Part shown: positions 27,305 to 35,151 of the stretch, one piece after another | Position numbering within the stretch: the first letter of the stretch is position 1 | Layout of the letters: each line of letters opens with the position of its first letter | Assembly: GCF_900157375.1 (NCBI RefSeq) | Contig: NZ_LT721901.1 | Coordinates: forward strand, 4,173,685 to 4,237,684 | Length of the DNA stretch: 64,000 nt | DNA from: Mycobacterium rhizamassiliense | Lineage (GTDB): Bacteria > Actinomycetota > Actinomycetes > Mycobacteriales > Mycobacteriaceae | Direction of reading: 5' to 3' | The notes under the pieces: model-generated | Databases searched by the model: none | Told to the model about the DNA's origin: nothing | What the model saw: the letters and a program-made list of their open reading frames with translations, nothing else | Program-made: the position numbers and the translations under genes

Positions 27305-28902
27305 CGGTTGGCCCGCACTAGATCTGCGCCCTTTTCACCGATCATGATGGTGGTCGCGTTGGTGTTGCCGCCGATGATGGACGGCATCACGGAGGCGTCC
27401 ATCACCCGAAGGTTGTCGACTCCGCGCACCCGCAGTTCTGGGTCGACGACGGAATCTTCGTCCACGCCCATCGCACAGGTCCCGACCGGGTGGTATTGGG
27501 TCTGTGACCAACGCCGGATGTGTTCGGTGAGCGCGGCGTCGTCGGGTGCGCTGTCGGGCAGTCGCAGCGCACCGAGGTTGGCCTTGAGCGGTTGATGGTC
27601 GGCTATTTCCAGTACCGCGCGCAGGCCTTGTTTGACGACTTCGAGGTCGGAGGGCTCGCTGAAGTAGCCGGCGTCGATGCGGGGTGCGCTGAGCGGGTCG
27701 TTGCAGCGCAACGTGAGTCGACCTCGGCTGCGCGGATGCGTAGCCGACACCAACATGGTGAAGTTCTCCAGCGGCATCTCGAAGCGGCGATGATACACGA
27801 AGGATATTGGGCCACAGGTTAGTTGAATATCAGGAACGTCGCTGCCGTTGGTGCACAGGAATCCGCCGACATCGCCACCGATGGAGCAGAAGGGGCCACC
27901 GCCGCGCCGCTGCCAGCGGGCCATGTTCTCCGGGGTGGCCAGTTGCAGTAGATCGGTCGAGTCTTTCGTCGACCAGACGATGGGCGTCATGGTGTGATCG
28001 TTGAGGTTGGCTCCGACACCGGGCAGGTTGACCTTGACCGCGATGTCGTGTGCGCGCAACTGCTCGGCAGGCCCGATGCCCGACAGCATCAGCAGCTGCG
28101 GGGAATTGATCGCTCCTGCGCTAAGGATCACTTCGGCATCGGCGCGCGCGCTGGTCTCGACGCCGCTATGCAGATAGGCCACCCCGCATGCGCGCTGATC
28201 ATCGAACAGGATCTCCGTCGCCGGCGAATTGGCCCGCACGGTCAGGTTGGGCCGATGGTGCACGGGTTTCAGATACGCGTCGGCAGTCGTCCATCGCCAA
28301 CCCTCGTGGCAGGTCACTTGGTATGCGCCCGCGCCGAATTGGTTCGTCCCGTTGAAGTCGTCGTTGATCGGCAGACCCCACTCGACGGCCGAGCCGATCC
28401 AGCTCTGCGAGAGCTCGTGGGCAAACAGCTTGTCCTCGACGTGCAGCGGGCCTTCTTTGCCGTGAAATGGCGCTTCGAGTCGGCTATTGCTCTCGGCCTT
28501 GATGAAATACGGCAGTACCGTCTCGTAATCCCAACCGCTACAGCCCTTCTCGCTCCAGCCGTCGAAGTCGGTGCGGTGACCGCGAATGTAGATCATAGCG
28601 TTGATCGCGGACGAACCGCCCAGTGTCTTTCCCCGGGGGTACAGGTCTGACCCGGCGTAATGCGGTTGGGGTTCAAGGCGATAATCCCAATCGACTTCCG
28701 AACCGAACAACCCGGTCCAGAGCACGGGCACCCGGATGGAGGTCAGGGTATCGGGCGGGCCGGCCTCGAGCAACAACACTCGGACCGACGGATCGGCGGA
28801 GAGCCGATTGGCCAACACGCAACCCGCGCTACCGGCGCCGACGATGACGTAATCGAACGTGTCCCGCGATGAAGAAACGTTCTTGCCTTGGTACCCGCTC
28901 AT
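27301..28902 (-). CDS. GMC-family oxidoreductase (choline/alcohol dehydrogenase type)
   Basis: A 533-residue FAD enzyme. The ADP-binding motif DYVIVGAGSAGCVLANRLS is at about residues 16-34 and the first GMC signature GKTLGGSSAINAMIYIRGH at about 90-108. The second signature is SAGAINSPQLLMLSGIGP, and the catalytic His lies in HPVGTCAMG with an Asn in GNTNATTIM near the end. The open frame extends far upstream, but ATG 28902 has GGGAGGG just before it and the usual short N-terminus. It probably oxidises an alcohol. It is the first gene of the oxidoreductase-hemerythrin-methyltransferase operon. Confidence 0.9.
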   Translation of the reverse strand: MSGYQGKNVSSSRDTFDYVIVGAGSAGCVLANRLSADPSVRVLLLEAGPPDTLTSIRVPVLWTGLFGSEVDWDYRLEPQPHYAGSDLYPRGKTLGGSSAINAMIYIRGHRTDFDGWSEKGCSGWDYETVLPYFIKAESNSRLEAPFHGKEGPLHVEDKLFAHELSQSWIGSAVEWGLPINDDFNGTNQFGAGAYQVTCHEGWRWTTADAYLKPVHHRPNLTVRANSPATEILFDDQRACGVAYLHSGVETSARADAEVILSAGAINSPQLLMLSGIGPAEQLRAHDIAVKVNLPGVGANLNDHTMTPIVWSTKDSTDLLQLATPENMARWQRRGGGPFCSIGGDVGGFLCTNGSDVPDIQLTCGPISFVYHRRFEMPLENFTMLVSATHPRSRGRLTLRCNDPLSAPRIDAGYFSEPSDLEVVKQGLRAVLEIADHQPLKANLGALRLPDSAPDDAALTEHIRRWSQTQYHPVGTCAMGVDEDSVVDPELRVRGVDNLRVMDASVMPSIIGGNTNATTIMIGEKGADLVRANR

Positions 28903-29228
28903 TTCGGCCCTCCCTCTCTCGTCGCTAGCTGTGCCTTCGAGTCTTTGGGAGTCCGTTGCGCGTGTCCAAGACCTGTTCCGCACCCCGCGATACCGAAATG
29001 ACATCGACCGAGGCAGCCGACCACGTGACACCCCCACCCATGACCGACACCACCACGAGAGGGGCATGAGCGCAGACAAGATGGGAATCCCAGTGCTACG
29101 CGTCGAGGACGCGCATCGCCTACCACGCCAGCGCGGCGGTTTGAAGCCGTAGCGGCGAGCCGTGACGTGGGAACCGATCAAGTGCGGTCGCGGCGGGGCC
29201 GGGAAGCGTTGATGCTGCCGGTCCGGAA
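28903..29228. other. Intergenic region before the GMC operon
   Basis: 326 bp with no convincing gene. A short plus-strand reading frame around 29070-29152 lacks any recognisable feature. The distal end carries the second copy of the 26-bp repeat, right beside the stop codon of the VWA gene. The promoter of the GMC operon must lie here, but I see no clear -10/-35. Confidence 0.5.
29198..29223 (+). repeat. 26-bp direct repeat, copy 2 (noncoding)
   Basis: Identical to 17502-17527, the 3' end of the DUF3052 gene and the first codons of ahpE. Similarity continues imperfectly on both sides (GTCGCG before it and a CGGAAC after it with a one-base insertion). Here it has no coding role: it ends 6 bp before the stop codon of the VWA gene. 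It is therefore probably a transferred fragment. Confidence 0.8.
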
Positions 29229-30884
29229 CTACGGTGCGGGTGCGGCCAGTTCGCGTAAGGCCAAGAGAAACAGTTCGTCCATCCGTGGACTCAATTCGGC
29301 CAGCGTCGCTGCGCTGAGGTGATTGGCGGGGCCGAACACCCGGTTCAGCGCCTGTGCCGGGGCTCCACTGCCCAGCGTCAGGCACAGACCGGCAATTCCA
29401 TCGGCGCGAAGTTCTTCGAGCGCCTTGCGGGTATCGGATTCGGCGTAATGCCCTTCGTAGCCATGGTCATACGGGAATCCGTCTGACAAGACGAGCAGCA
29501 GTCGATGCCGTGTCCCGGCTTGAGTTTTGAGAATGGCTGCCGCGCCGCGGATTCCGGCACCCAGCCGGGTGTAGCCCGATGGCTGCAACTCGCTGAGCTG
29601 TCCCCGGCTGGTCGCGCCGAAGCGCTGTGCGAATGTCTTGATCGCGAGCAGGTGGACTGCTTCGCGGCCTTCCGATCGAAAGGCGTAAACCGCGACCCGG
29701 TCGCCGAGGTCCTCTAGCGCTGCGGCCAGGGTTGCCGCCGCGCGCCGCTGGTGCTCGTGCACAGCCCGGCCGTCCGGGTCGGCGTCGGTGACCGATCCCG
29801 ACGCATCCAGCAGGATCACAACTCCCAGATCGCGAGTGAGGTGTCGGCGCTCGGTGTAAACGTGCGGGGCAGGTGTATGGCCGGAGTGCAGGTCGACGAC
29901 GAAGTCGATCAGCGCGTCGGTGTCGAGTTCGTCGCCGTCGGGGCGGCCCCGTAAGACCCGTGGGCTCAGCCCGATCCGGGACAGGCGTTTGCGCAGCACC
30001 TCGTCGTGCGCGACCTCGGCGGCGGGGTTGCCGAGTCCGGCGGTCAGCGGGTACTCGAAGACTCGACACCAATCGGGCCGGTACAGGCCGGCGAAGACGT
30101 CCCATTCCGGATGCAGTGCGGCGCCTACGCCGAGGGCGCTGGCCGGTTTGCTGTCGTCGTCGACGCGGATCGCAGTAGGTACTGGCCGTGCCTGCCTGCT
30201 GAGCGTGTGCGCGCGCCGAAGGCCACCGAGGCTCAGTTCCGCGCCGGCGGCATTGTCGCCCGGTGCGCGCGAGGTGCCGAACAACTTGCGGAGGAATTCG
30301 GACACCATCCTCGAGTTCATCAGCGGGTTCTCGAACAGTTTGAGAATTGTGCTGCGTTCGGCGGGCTCGTCCGCGTCCTCGTCGGGCCGGTCGGCGCTAC
30401 CGGCGAATCGCAGATCTCTGTCGGTGGTACGGGCGTCGTGCTCTGAAAGGCGGAGCAGCAGTGTGGGTTTGATGACTCCGAACCACGCGGGCGGGTCCGC
30501 GACGACCGACCGGCTACCGGCCATGTCGAGTGACTCGTCGGCGGTTGCGGTGGGTGGCCGGATGTCGGGGCTGAGCGTGGCGGCCAGCGGAAGTCGTTGC
30601 GCCAACTCGACGAGCACCCGGCGACCTTCCAGGCCGAGGTATCGACGGGCGAGGGCGGGGCGCATCCGTAGTTGCCGAACCATTCGGGGCGCAAGGCTTC
30701 CCGCGCCGATGAGTGCGCTTTGGGCCACGACCTGGCGGCGTAGCTCGTCGGCGCTGACGGACGCGCAGACAAAGATAACCCGCCCATCGGTGTGGGCGGG
30801 CTCGCCGACTGCCGCCGGGACCACGTCCACCGCCCGGCCGGCGATGAAGCTGGCCAGCAAGCGGAACCGATCCGGATCGGTCAC
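29229..30884 (-). CDS. VWA-domain protein of the NorD/CbbO type
   Basis: A 551-residue cytoplasmic protein. The N-terminal ~330 residues are variable and helical. The C-terminal von Willebrand A domain starts near residue 353 (LGVVILLDASGSVTD), with an intact MIDAS DxSxS at residues 360-364, a Thr in SGYTRLGAGIRG and an Asp in LVLSDGFPYDHG. NorD and CbbO use this domain to dock the partner AAA+ ring on a target enzyme for metal insertion or reactivation. The start overlaps the ATPase gene by 4 bases. The partner target in this operon is likely the AveC-like protein. Confidence 0.88.
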   Translation of the reverse strand: MTDPDRFRLLASFIAGRAVDVVPAAVGEPAHTDGRVIFVCASVSADELRRQVVAQSALIGAGSLAPRMVRQLRMRPALARRYLGLEGRRVLVELAQRLPLAATLSPDIRPPTATADESLDMAGSRSVVADPPAWFGVIKPTLLLRLSEHDARTTDRDLRFAGSADRPDEDADEPAERSTILKLFENPLMNSRMVSEFLRKLFGTSRAPGDNAAGAELSLGGLRRAHTLSRQARPVPTAIRVDDDSKPASALGVGAALHPEWDVFAGLYRPDWCRVFEYPLTAGLGNPAAEVAHDEVLRKRLSRIGLSPRVLRGRPDGDELDTDALIDFVVDLHSGHTPAPHVYTERRHLTRDLGVVILLDASGSVTDADPDGRAVHEHQRRAAATLAAALEDLGDRVAVYAFRSEGREAVHLLAIKTFAQRFGATSRGQLSELQPSGYTRLGAGIRGAAAILKTQAGTRHRLLLVLSDGFPYDHGYEGHYAESDTRKALEELRADGIAGLCLTLGSGAPAQALNRVFGPANHLSAATLAELSPRMDELFLLALRELAAPAP

Positions 30885-31693
30885 GTCGCGGGCAGCACCG
30901 CGTCGACCAGCTCACCGAGAGCCCGCACGACGTCCTGATCGTCGGACAGGATTTCGACGATCGCGGACTGCGCGGCCCTACGCAGGCTGAGCCCTTCGGC
31001 GACGAGTTCACCTGCCAGGATCAGCATTCGGGTTGACGACACCTCGCCCAGCGGCGATCCTTGCAAGCCGCGGATGGCGTGTCCGACCTTGACCAGGGCG
31101 TGCGCGGTCGACAGGTCGATTCCCGATTCGTGGGCAACCACTTCGGCTTCGACCTCGGCGGGCGGAAAGCCCAGCTCGATGGCGACGAAACGCTGACGGG
31201 TGGATTCCTTGAGATTCTTCAAAACGGATTGATAGCCGGGGTTGTACGAGATCACCAGCTGGAACCCGGGTGCCGCTCGCAACGTGGCGCCAAGCCGATC
31301 GATGCTGAGTTCACGGCGATGATCGGCCAGTGAGTGAATGACGACGATGGTGTCCTGGCGCGCTTCCACCACCTCGTCGAGGTAGCAGATCGCGCCGTGG
31401 CGCGCCGCGCGCGTCAACGGTCCGTCTACCCAAACGGTTTCACCGCCCTTGAGCTGGAAGCGTCCGACCAGGTCGGCCGAGGTCATGTCTTCGTGACCGG
31501 CGACGGTGATCAGCTCGCGGCCGAGTTGGTGAGCCATCGCCTCGACGAAGCGCGTCTTCCCGCACCCGGTCGGCCCCTTCAGTAGCACCGGCACGCCCCG
31601 CCGGGCGGCCGCAGCGAAGACGTCGACCTCGTCGCCAGCGGCCCTGTAAAACGGTGCTTCCGTTGCGGATTGGACGGCTTGGCTGTTGGTCAA
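30881..31693 (-). CDS. MoxR-class AAA+ ATPase (NorQ/CbbQ type)
   Basis: A 270-residue ATPase. Walker A GPTGCGKT is at residues 40-47, Walker B AICYLDE at about 101-107, and sensor 1 is in FQLVISYNPGYQ. NorQ-like features follow, such as LKNLKESTRQRFVAIELGFP. TTG 31693 is chosen: AGGAAA precedes it at proper spacing and it follows the AveC-like stop by 4 bp. A longer frame upstream overlaps that gene. MoxR ATPases form hexamers that remodel client enzymes together with a VWA partner, here the next gene. Confidence 0.9.
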   Translation of the reverse strand: MTNSQAVQSATEAPFYRAAGDEVDVFAAAARRGVPVLLKGPTGCGKTRFVEAMAHQLGRELITVAGHEDMTSADLVGRFQLKGGETVWVDGPLTRAARHGAICYLDEVVEARQDTIVVIHSLADHRRELSIDRLGATLRAAPGFQLVISYNPGYQSVLKNLKESTRQRFVAIELGFPPAEVEAEVVAHESGIDLSTAHALVKVGHAIRGLQGSPLGEVSSTRMLILAGELVAEGLSLRRAAQSAIVEILSDDQDVVRALGELVDAVLPAT

Positions 31694-31697
31694 TGGC

Positions 31698-32843
31698 TTA
31701 TTTCCTGCGCTCGTAGGGGACGGTCTGAGGAAGCTGGGCTCCCTTCGGGAGCACCAACTGTCCGTTGGTATCGATGTAGCCGGAGCGTTTGGTCGGCATC
31801 GGCAGCACGGGATTGGGGCATGGCTGATCGGTACCGTCGCCGCAGATGCCGCCGTTGAGGTAGGACCTCTTCTGGACGTCGGCAGGCCATGGGTCGGCAT
31901 GCATCGCGACCCATTGCGCGGGAAGGTTGTAGAAGAAAAAGAAGCATCCGCTCACCGCGGCGAAGATCGCCAGGAATCGGACCAGCTGTATCTTCGCGAA
32001 ACCGCCTCGCACGTGGTCGATTCCGCGCTCTACAATGGTGCGGCCGCGATCGTCGGTGAAGTACCGCAGGCACGTCAAGCCAGTCAGGACGCCGCCCCAC
32101 ATCAGCCCTTCGTAGATCGGCCACTGGTAATAGGTGCCGGCATTGATCGAAACCGCGCGAATCGCACCGGGATAAACGTAGAACCCGATCGGCAGCATGA
32201 TCAGGCCCTCCATGACGAAGTCGACGACGATGTTGAACGCGTAGACGATGCCGATCAGCTTCATGTTGCTCACGTGGGGCCACCGGGCTTTGGCTTTGCG
32301 CATCACCCAACAGCCGGCGATGAGGAACAGGATGTTCAAGGCGTAGCCCGGCGTGTTCGTCAGCAGCGGTTCGGCGGCCTGATGGCCCGGAACCTCCGGG
32401 GAGACCCAGCCCGGAATGTCCGACGACCAGGCGCCCCGGTTGAAGTTCCAGGTGTTGTAGGTGCACCAGGTGTTGAGGTAGTTGAGCAGCGGGTCCTGGA
32501 AGAACATCAGACCGCAGGACAGCAAGAGCATGCCGTCAAGAGTGATCCGCCGCTCCCGGCGCCAGGGTCTGATGATGAACCACCACAGCGCAAGTGGGAA
32601 GCCGACGCATGCGCAGACCGCGTTGGCCACCAGCGGCACCTTCATGTACATCGGCGGATCGCCGGGGCCCGAGGGCACGTGCTCGAAATACGGTCCGGTG
32701 ATCCAGCGGACCCATACGTAGAGCTGCAGCGCCAGTAGCGCGCCGCCCACTGCGGCCCACACCGTGATCGGCTTGACCGCCGACTGATTCGGTCCATTGC
32801 CGGCGCCCGGCGCGTCGACCAACTTGCTGGATAAATCGCTCAT
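31698..32843 (-). CDS. AveC-like (spirocyclase family) integral membrane protein
   Basis: A 381-residue protein with about seven hydrophobic helices, for example AAVGGALLALQLYVW, VPLVANAVCACVGFPLALWW, DGMLLLSCGLMFFQDP and AIFAAVSGCFFFFY. Intramembrane acidic residues occur in NIVVDFVMEGLIMLP and PIYEGLMWGG, and the extracytoplasmic C-terminus is cysteine-containing and Pro-rich. The pattern matches the AveC-like family, named for the avermectin spirocyclase/dehydratase AveC. The start is ATG 32843 with AAGGAGTC upstream; an ATG 7 codons earlier is less well placed. Its role in mycobacteria is unknown. It heads the MoxR-VWA operon and is divergent from a TetR gene. Confidence 0.75.
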   Translation of the reverse strand: MSDLSSKLVDAPGAGNGPNQSAVKPITVWAAVGGALLALQLYVWVRWITGPYFEHVPSGPGDPPMYMKVPLVANAVCACVGFPLALWWFIIRPWRRERRITLDGMLLLSCGLMFFQDPLLNYLNTWCTYNTWNFNRGAWSSDIPGWVSPEVPGHQAAEPLLTNTPGYALNILFLIAGCWVMRKAKARWPHVSNMKLIGIVYAFNIVVDFVMEGLIMLPIGFYVYPGAIRAVSINAGTYYQWPIYEGLMWGGVLTGLTCLRYFTDDRGRTIVERGIDHVRGGFAKIQLVRFLAIFAAVSGCFFFFYNLPAQWVAMHADPWPADVQKRSYLNGGICGDGTDQPCPNPVLPMPTKRSGYIDTNGQLVLPKGAQLPQTVPYERRK

Positions 32844-32905
32844 CAGGGCTGACTCCTTCTGCATCGACGCTCCAAGGTCGTCGCGAGGTCCGGTGGTCTC
32901 GCCAA

Positions 32906-32922
32906 AATATACTCACGAGTAT
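32906..32922. promoter_or_regulatory. TetR operator ATACTC-AC-GAGTAT overlapping a -10 element
   Basis: A perfect 14-bp inverted repeat (6+6, 2-bp spacer) occupies 32909-32922 in the 125-bp divergent region. On the minus strand TATATT (32906-32911) overlaps its end and looks like the -10 of the AveC-like operon. A repressor bound here would block that promoter. The palindrome is seen directly; its assignment to the adjacent TetR is inferred. Confidence 0.65.
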
Positions 32923-32968
32923 CTGGAAAACGGAAGAGATTCTGAGCAGATCTGGCAGAATCTCGCGC

Positions 32969-33571
32969 ATGGTTGAGCGTTGGACGCGGGAGCGTCGCCT
33001 GGAACACACGCGCTCACTGCTCGTCGACGCGGCAGAGGAAGTGTTTGGCGAAAAGGGCTTTCTCGCCGCCACCTTAGACGACATCGCGCACACTGCCGGC
33101 TATACCAAAGGCGCCATTTACAAACATTTTTCGACAAAGGAAGACTTGTTCCTGGCCGTCAGTGACCGCTACTGGCGGCGCTATTTCGACAACTTCACCG
33201 AAGTGATGTCCGCTGCCACCGAGGTGGGCGCGCACGAGCTCGACGAGATCGTCGAACGCTGGAGTCAACTGAGCCGTGACCGCGGAGCCGAGCATGCCGC
33301 GTTGGGCCACGAGTTCACCCTCTATCTGCTGCGCAATCCCGACGCCCGCGAACGAGTGGCGGCCAAACGACTCGAAGCTGTCGGGGCGCTGGCCAAGTTC
33401 ATTTCGAAGGGCGTCGACCAACTCGGCGGGACACTGCTGATGCCCGCGCTGACCTTTGCCCAAGTGCTGGTCGCCACCAGCGACTCGATCGTGCTGGGCA
33501 GTCAACTCGATGACGTCGATCTGTACCGCCCGATCGTGGAGATGTACACGTCAATGATCAAGCTGCCCTGA
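32969..33571 (+). CDS. TetR family regulator
   Basis: A 200-residue protein with the HTH at about residues 32-55 (TLDDIAHTAGYTKGAIYKHF), followed by KEDLFLAVSDRYW and a helical effector domain. It is divergent from the AveC-like/MoxR/VWA operon, with a perfect palindrome between the two. An epoxide hydrolase lies 46 bp downstream in the same direction, possibly co-transcribed. Confidence 0.9.
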   Translation: MVERWTRERRLEHTRSLLVDAAEEVFGEKGFLAATLDDIAHTAGYTKGAIYKHFSTKEDLFLAVSDRYWRRYFDNFTEVMSAATEVGAHELDEIVERWSQLSRDRGAEHAALGHEFTLYLLRNPDARERVAAKRLEAVGALAKFISKGVDQLGGTLLMPALTFAQVLVATSDSIVLGSQLDDVDLYRPIVEMYTSMIKLP

Positions 33572-33617
33572 CCGGGCCGCGTGTGGCCGGTCGTGCGCCC
33601 GGCTGCACTATGAACGG

Positions 33618-34748
33618 GTGAACCCGTTTCGAATCGATGTTGCCGACGACGTTCTTGACGATCTGCGCACGCGTCTGGCGCGCACCCGTTGGCCCGAGGC
33701 CGAGTGCGTGGACGACTGGAGCCAGGGCATTCCGCTGGCGTACACCCGCGAGCTCGCCGACTACTGGGCCAACGAATACGACTGGCGGTCGCGCGAGGCC
33801 GCGCTCAACCGCTTCGACCAATTCGTCACCGACATCGACGGGCTGGACATTCATTTCATCCACCAGCGCTCGCCGCACGAGGACGCCTTCCCGTTGGTGA
33901 TCACGCACGGCTGGCCGGGCTCGATCGTGGAGTTCCATAAAGTGATTGAGCCGCTGACCAATCCGGCGTCCGGGCGCGCCGAAGACGCGTTCCACGTGGT
34001 GTGCCCGTCGCTGCCCGGCTACGGCTTCTCGGGCAAGCCCAGCCGCACCGGCTGGGGCGTGGAGAAGATCGCCGAGGCGTGGGAGACCCTGATGCAGCGC
34101 CTGGGCTACAACCGCTACGGCGCCCAGGGCGGCGACTGGGGCGCGGCCGTCACCACGCAGCTCGGCCGAAACGGCAGCTCCGGCGGCAACCACTGCGCGG
34201 CCATCCACCTGAACATGCCGATCGGCGCGCCGTCGGCCGAGAGCCTGAAGAACCCCACCGAGGAGGAGAAGGCGGCCATGGCCGGGCTGGCCAACCACCG
34301 CAAGTGGGGCATCGGGTATTCCACGCAGCAGTCCACCCGCCCGCAGACGCTGGGGTACGGCCTCAGCGATTCGCCGACGGGGCAGCTGGCGTGGATCGTC
34401 GAAAAGTTCTGGGCGTGGTCGGATTGCGACGGGCATCCCGAAAACGCGCTGACCCGCGACGAGCTGCTGGACAACGTGATGGTGTATTGGGTGACCGGCA
34501 CCGCCACGTCGTCGGCCCGGCTGTACTGGGAGAGCTTCCGGGTGTGGCGCGGCGGGGATCGGGTCGAATTGCCCACGGGCGTAGCCGCTTTCCCGGGTGA
34601 GCTGTTGAAGCCGCCGCGGAGCTGGTGCGAGCCGAACTACAACATCACCCGCTGGACCGCGATGCCGCGCGGCGGCCACTTCGCCGCGTTCGAACAGCCC
34701 GAGCTGTTCGTCGACGACGTCCGCGCGTTCTTCGCGACGGTGCGCTGA
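33618..34748 (+). CDS. Epoxide hydrolase, EHN-type alpha/beta hydrolase
   Basis: A 376-residue enzyme. The N-terminal EHN lid domain covers about residues 1-95 (PFRIDVADDVLDDLRTRLART, RWPE). The core follows, with the oxyanion HGWPGS motif, the nucleophile Asp173 in AQGGDWGAAV, and a C-terminal histidine in MPRGGHFAAFEQPE. The length agrees with bacterial microsomal-type epoxide hydrolases. It adds water to epoxides to make diols. GTG 33618 follows a weak ribosome binding site. It may process a product of the neighbouring oxidative genes. Confidence 0.92.
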   Translation: MNPFRIDVADDVLDDLRTRLARTRWPEAECVDDWSQGIPLAYTRELADYWANEYDWRSREAALNRFDQFVTDIDGLDIHFIHQRSPHEDAFPLVITHGWPGSIVEFHKVIEPLTNPASGRAEDAFHVVCPSLPGYGFSGKPSRTGWGVEKIAEAWETLMQRLGYNRYGAQGGDWGAAVTTQLGRNGSSGGNHCAAIHLNMPIGAPSAESLKNPTEEEKAAMAGLANHRKWGIGYSTQQSTRPQTLGYGLSDSPTGQLAWIVEKFWAWSDCDGHPENALTRDELLDNVMVYWVTGTATSSARLYWESFRVWRGGDRVELPTGVAAFPGELLKPPRSWCEPNYNITRWTAMPRGGHFAAFEQPELFVDDVRAFFATVR

Positions 34749-34752
34749 CGGG

Positions 34753-35151
34753 TTACCCGGGAAGGGCGAAGAACTCCAGCGCTATGCCGTCGGGATCGCG
34801 GAAACTCAGGCCGCACCCGTAGTCCGCGTCCACGACGCCGCCGTGCTCGATGCCGAGCTCGTCGAGCCGGGTGACCCACTCCTGCAGCTCGGCGCGGCTG
34901 GCGCAGCCGAAGCCGACGTGGTCCAGGCCGACGCGGTGCTCGCTGAATTTCTCGTCGGGAGCGGGGCTGTCGTGCTGGTGGATGCCGAACAACGTGCCGC
35001 CGGCGATCAACCACACCTGGTGCCGGTAGCCGGCGGCGTCGTCGTGCTCATCGGCGATGGGATCGGCGCCGAACAGGCGCCGGTACCACGGCCCGCTGAC
35101 GTCGACATCACGCACCGTGACGGCAACGTGATTGAGGGCCGGGAAGGTCAT
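34753..35151 (-). CDS. VOC (glyoxalase/dioxygenase) superfamily protein
   Basis: A 132-residue protein with two beta-alpha-beta-beta-beta modules. Metal-ligand candidates are the His in ALNHVAVTVRDVD, the His in GLDHVGFGC and the Glu near the end in DGIALEFFALPG. VOC proteins act as isomerases, dioxygenases or resistance proteins. It is coupled to the SDR gene by a 4-base ATGA overlap. Confidence 0.85.
   Translation of the reverse strand: MTFPALNHVAVTVRDVDVSGPWYRRLFGADPIADEHDDAAGYRHQVWLIAGGTLFGIHQHDSPAPDEKFSEHRVGLDHVGFGCASRAELQEWVTRLDELGIEHGGVVDADYGCGLSFRDPDGIALEFFALPG

Noticed and set aside
28859-29152. Plus-strand small protein in the GMC upstream region
   Set aside because: No ribosome binding site or family features, and it runs across the start of the GMC gene on the other strand.
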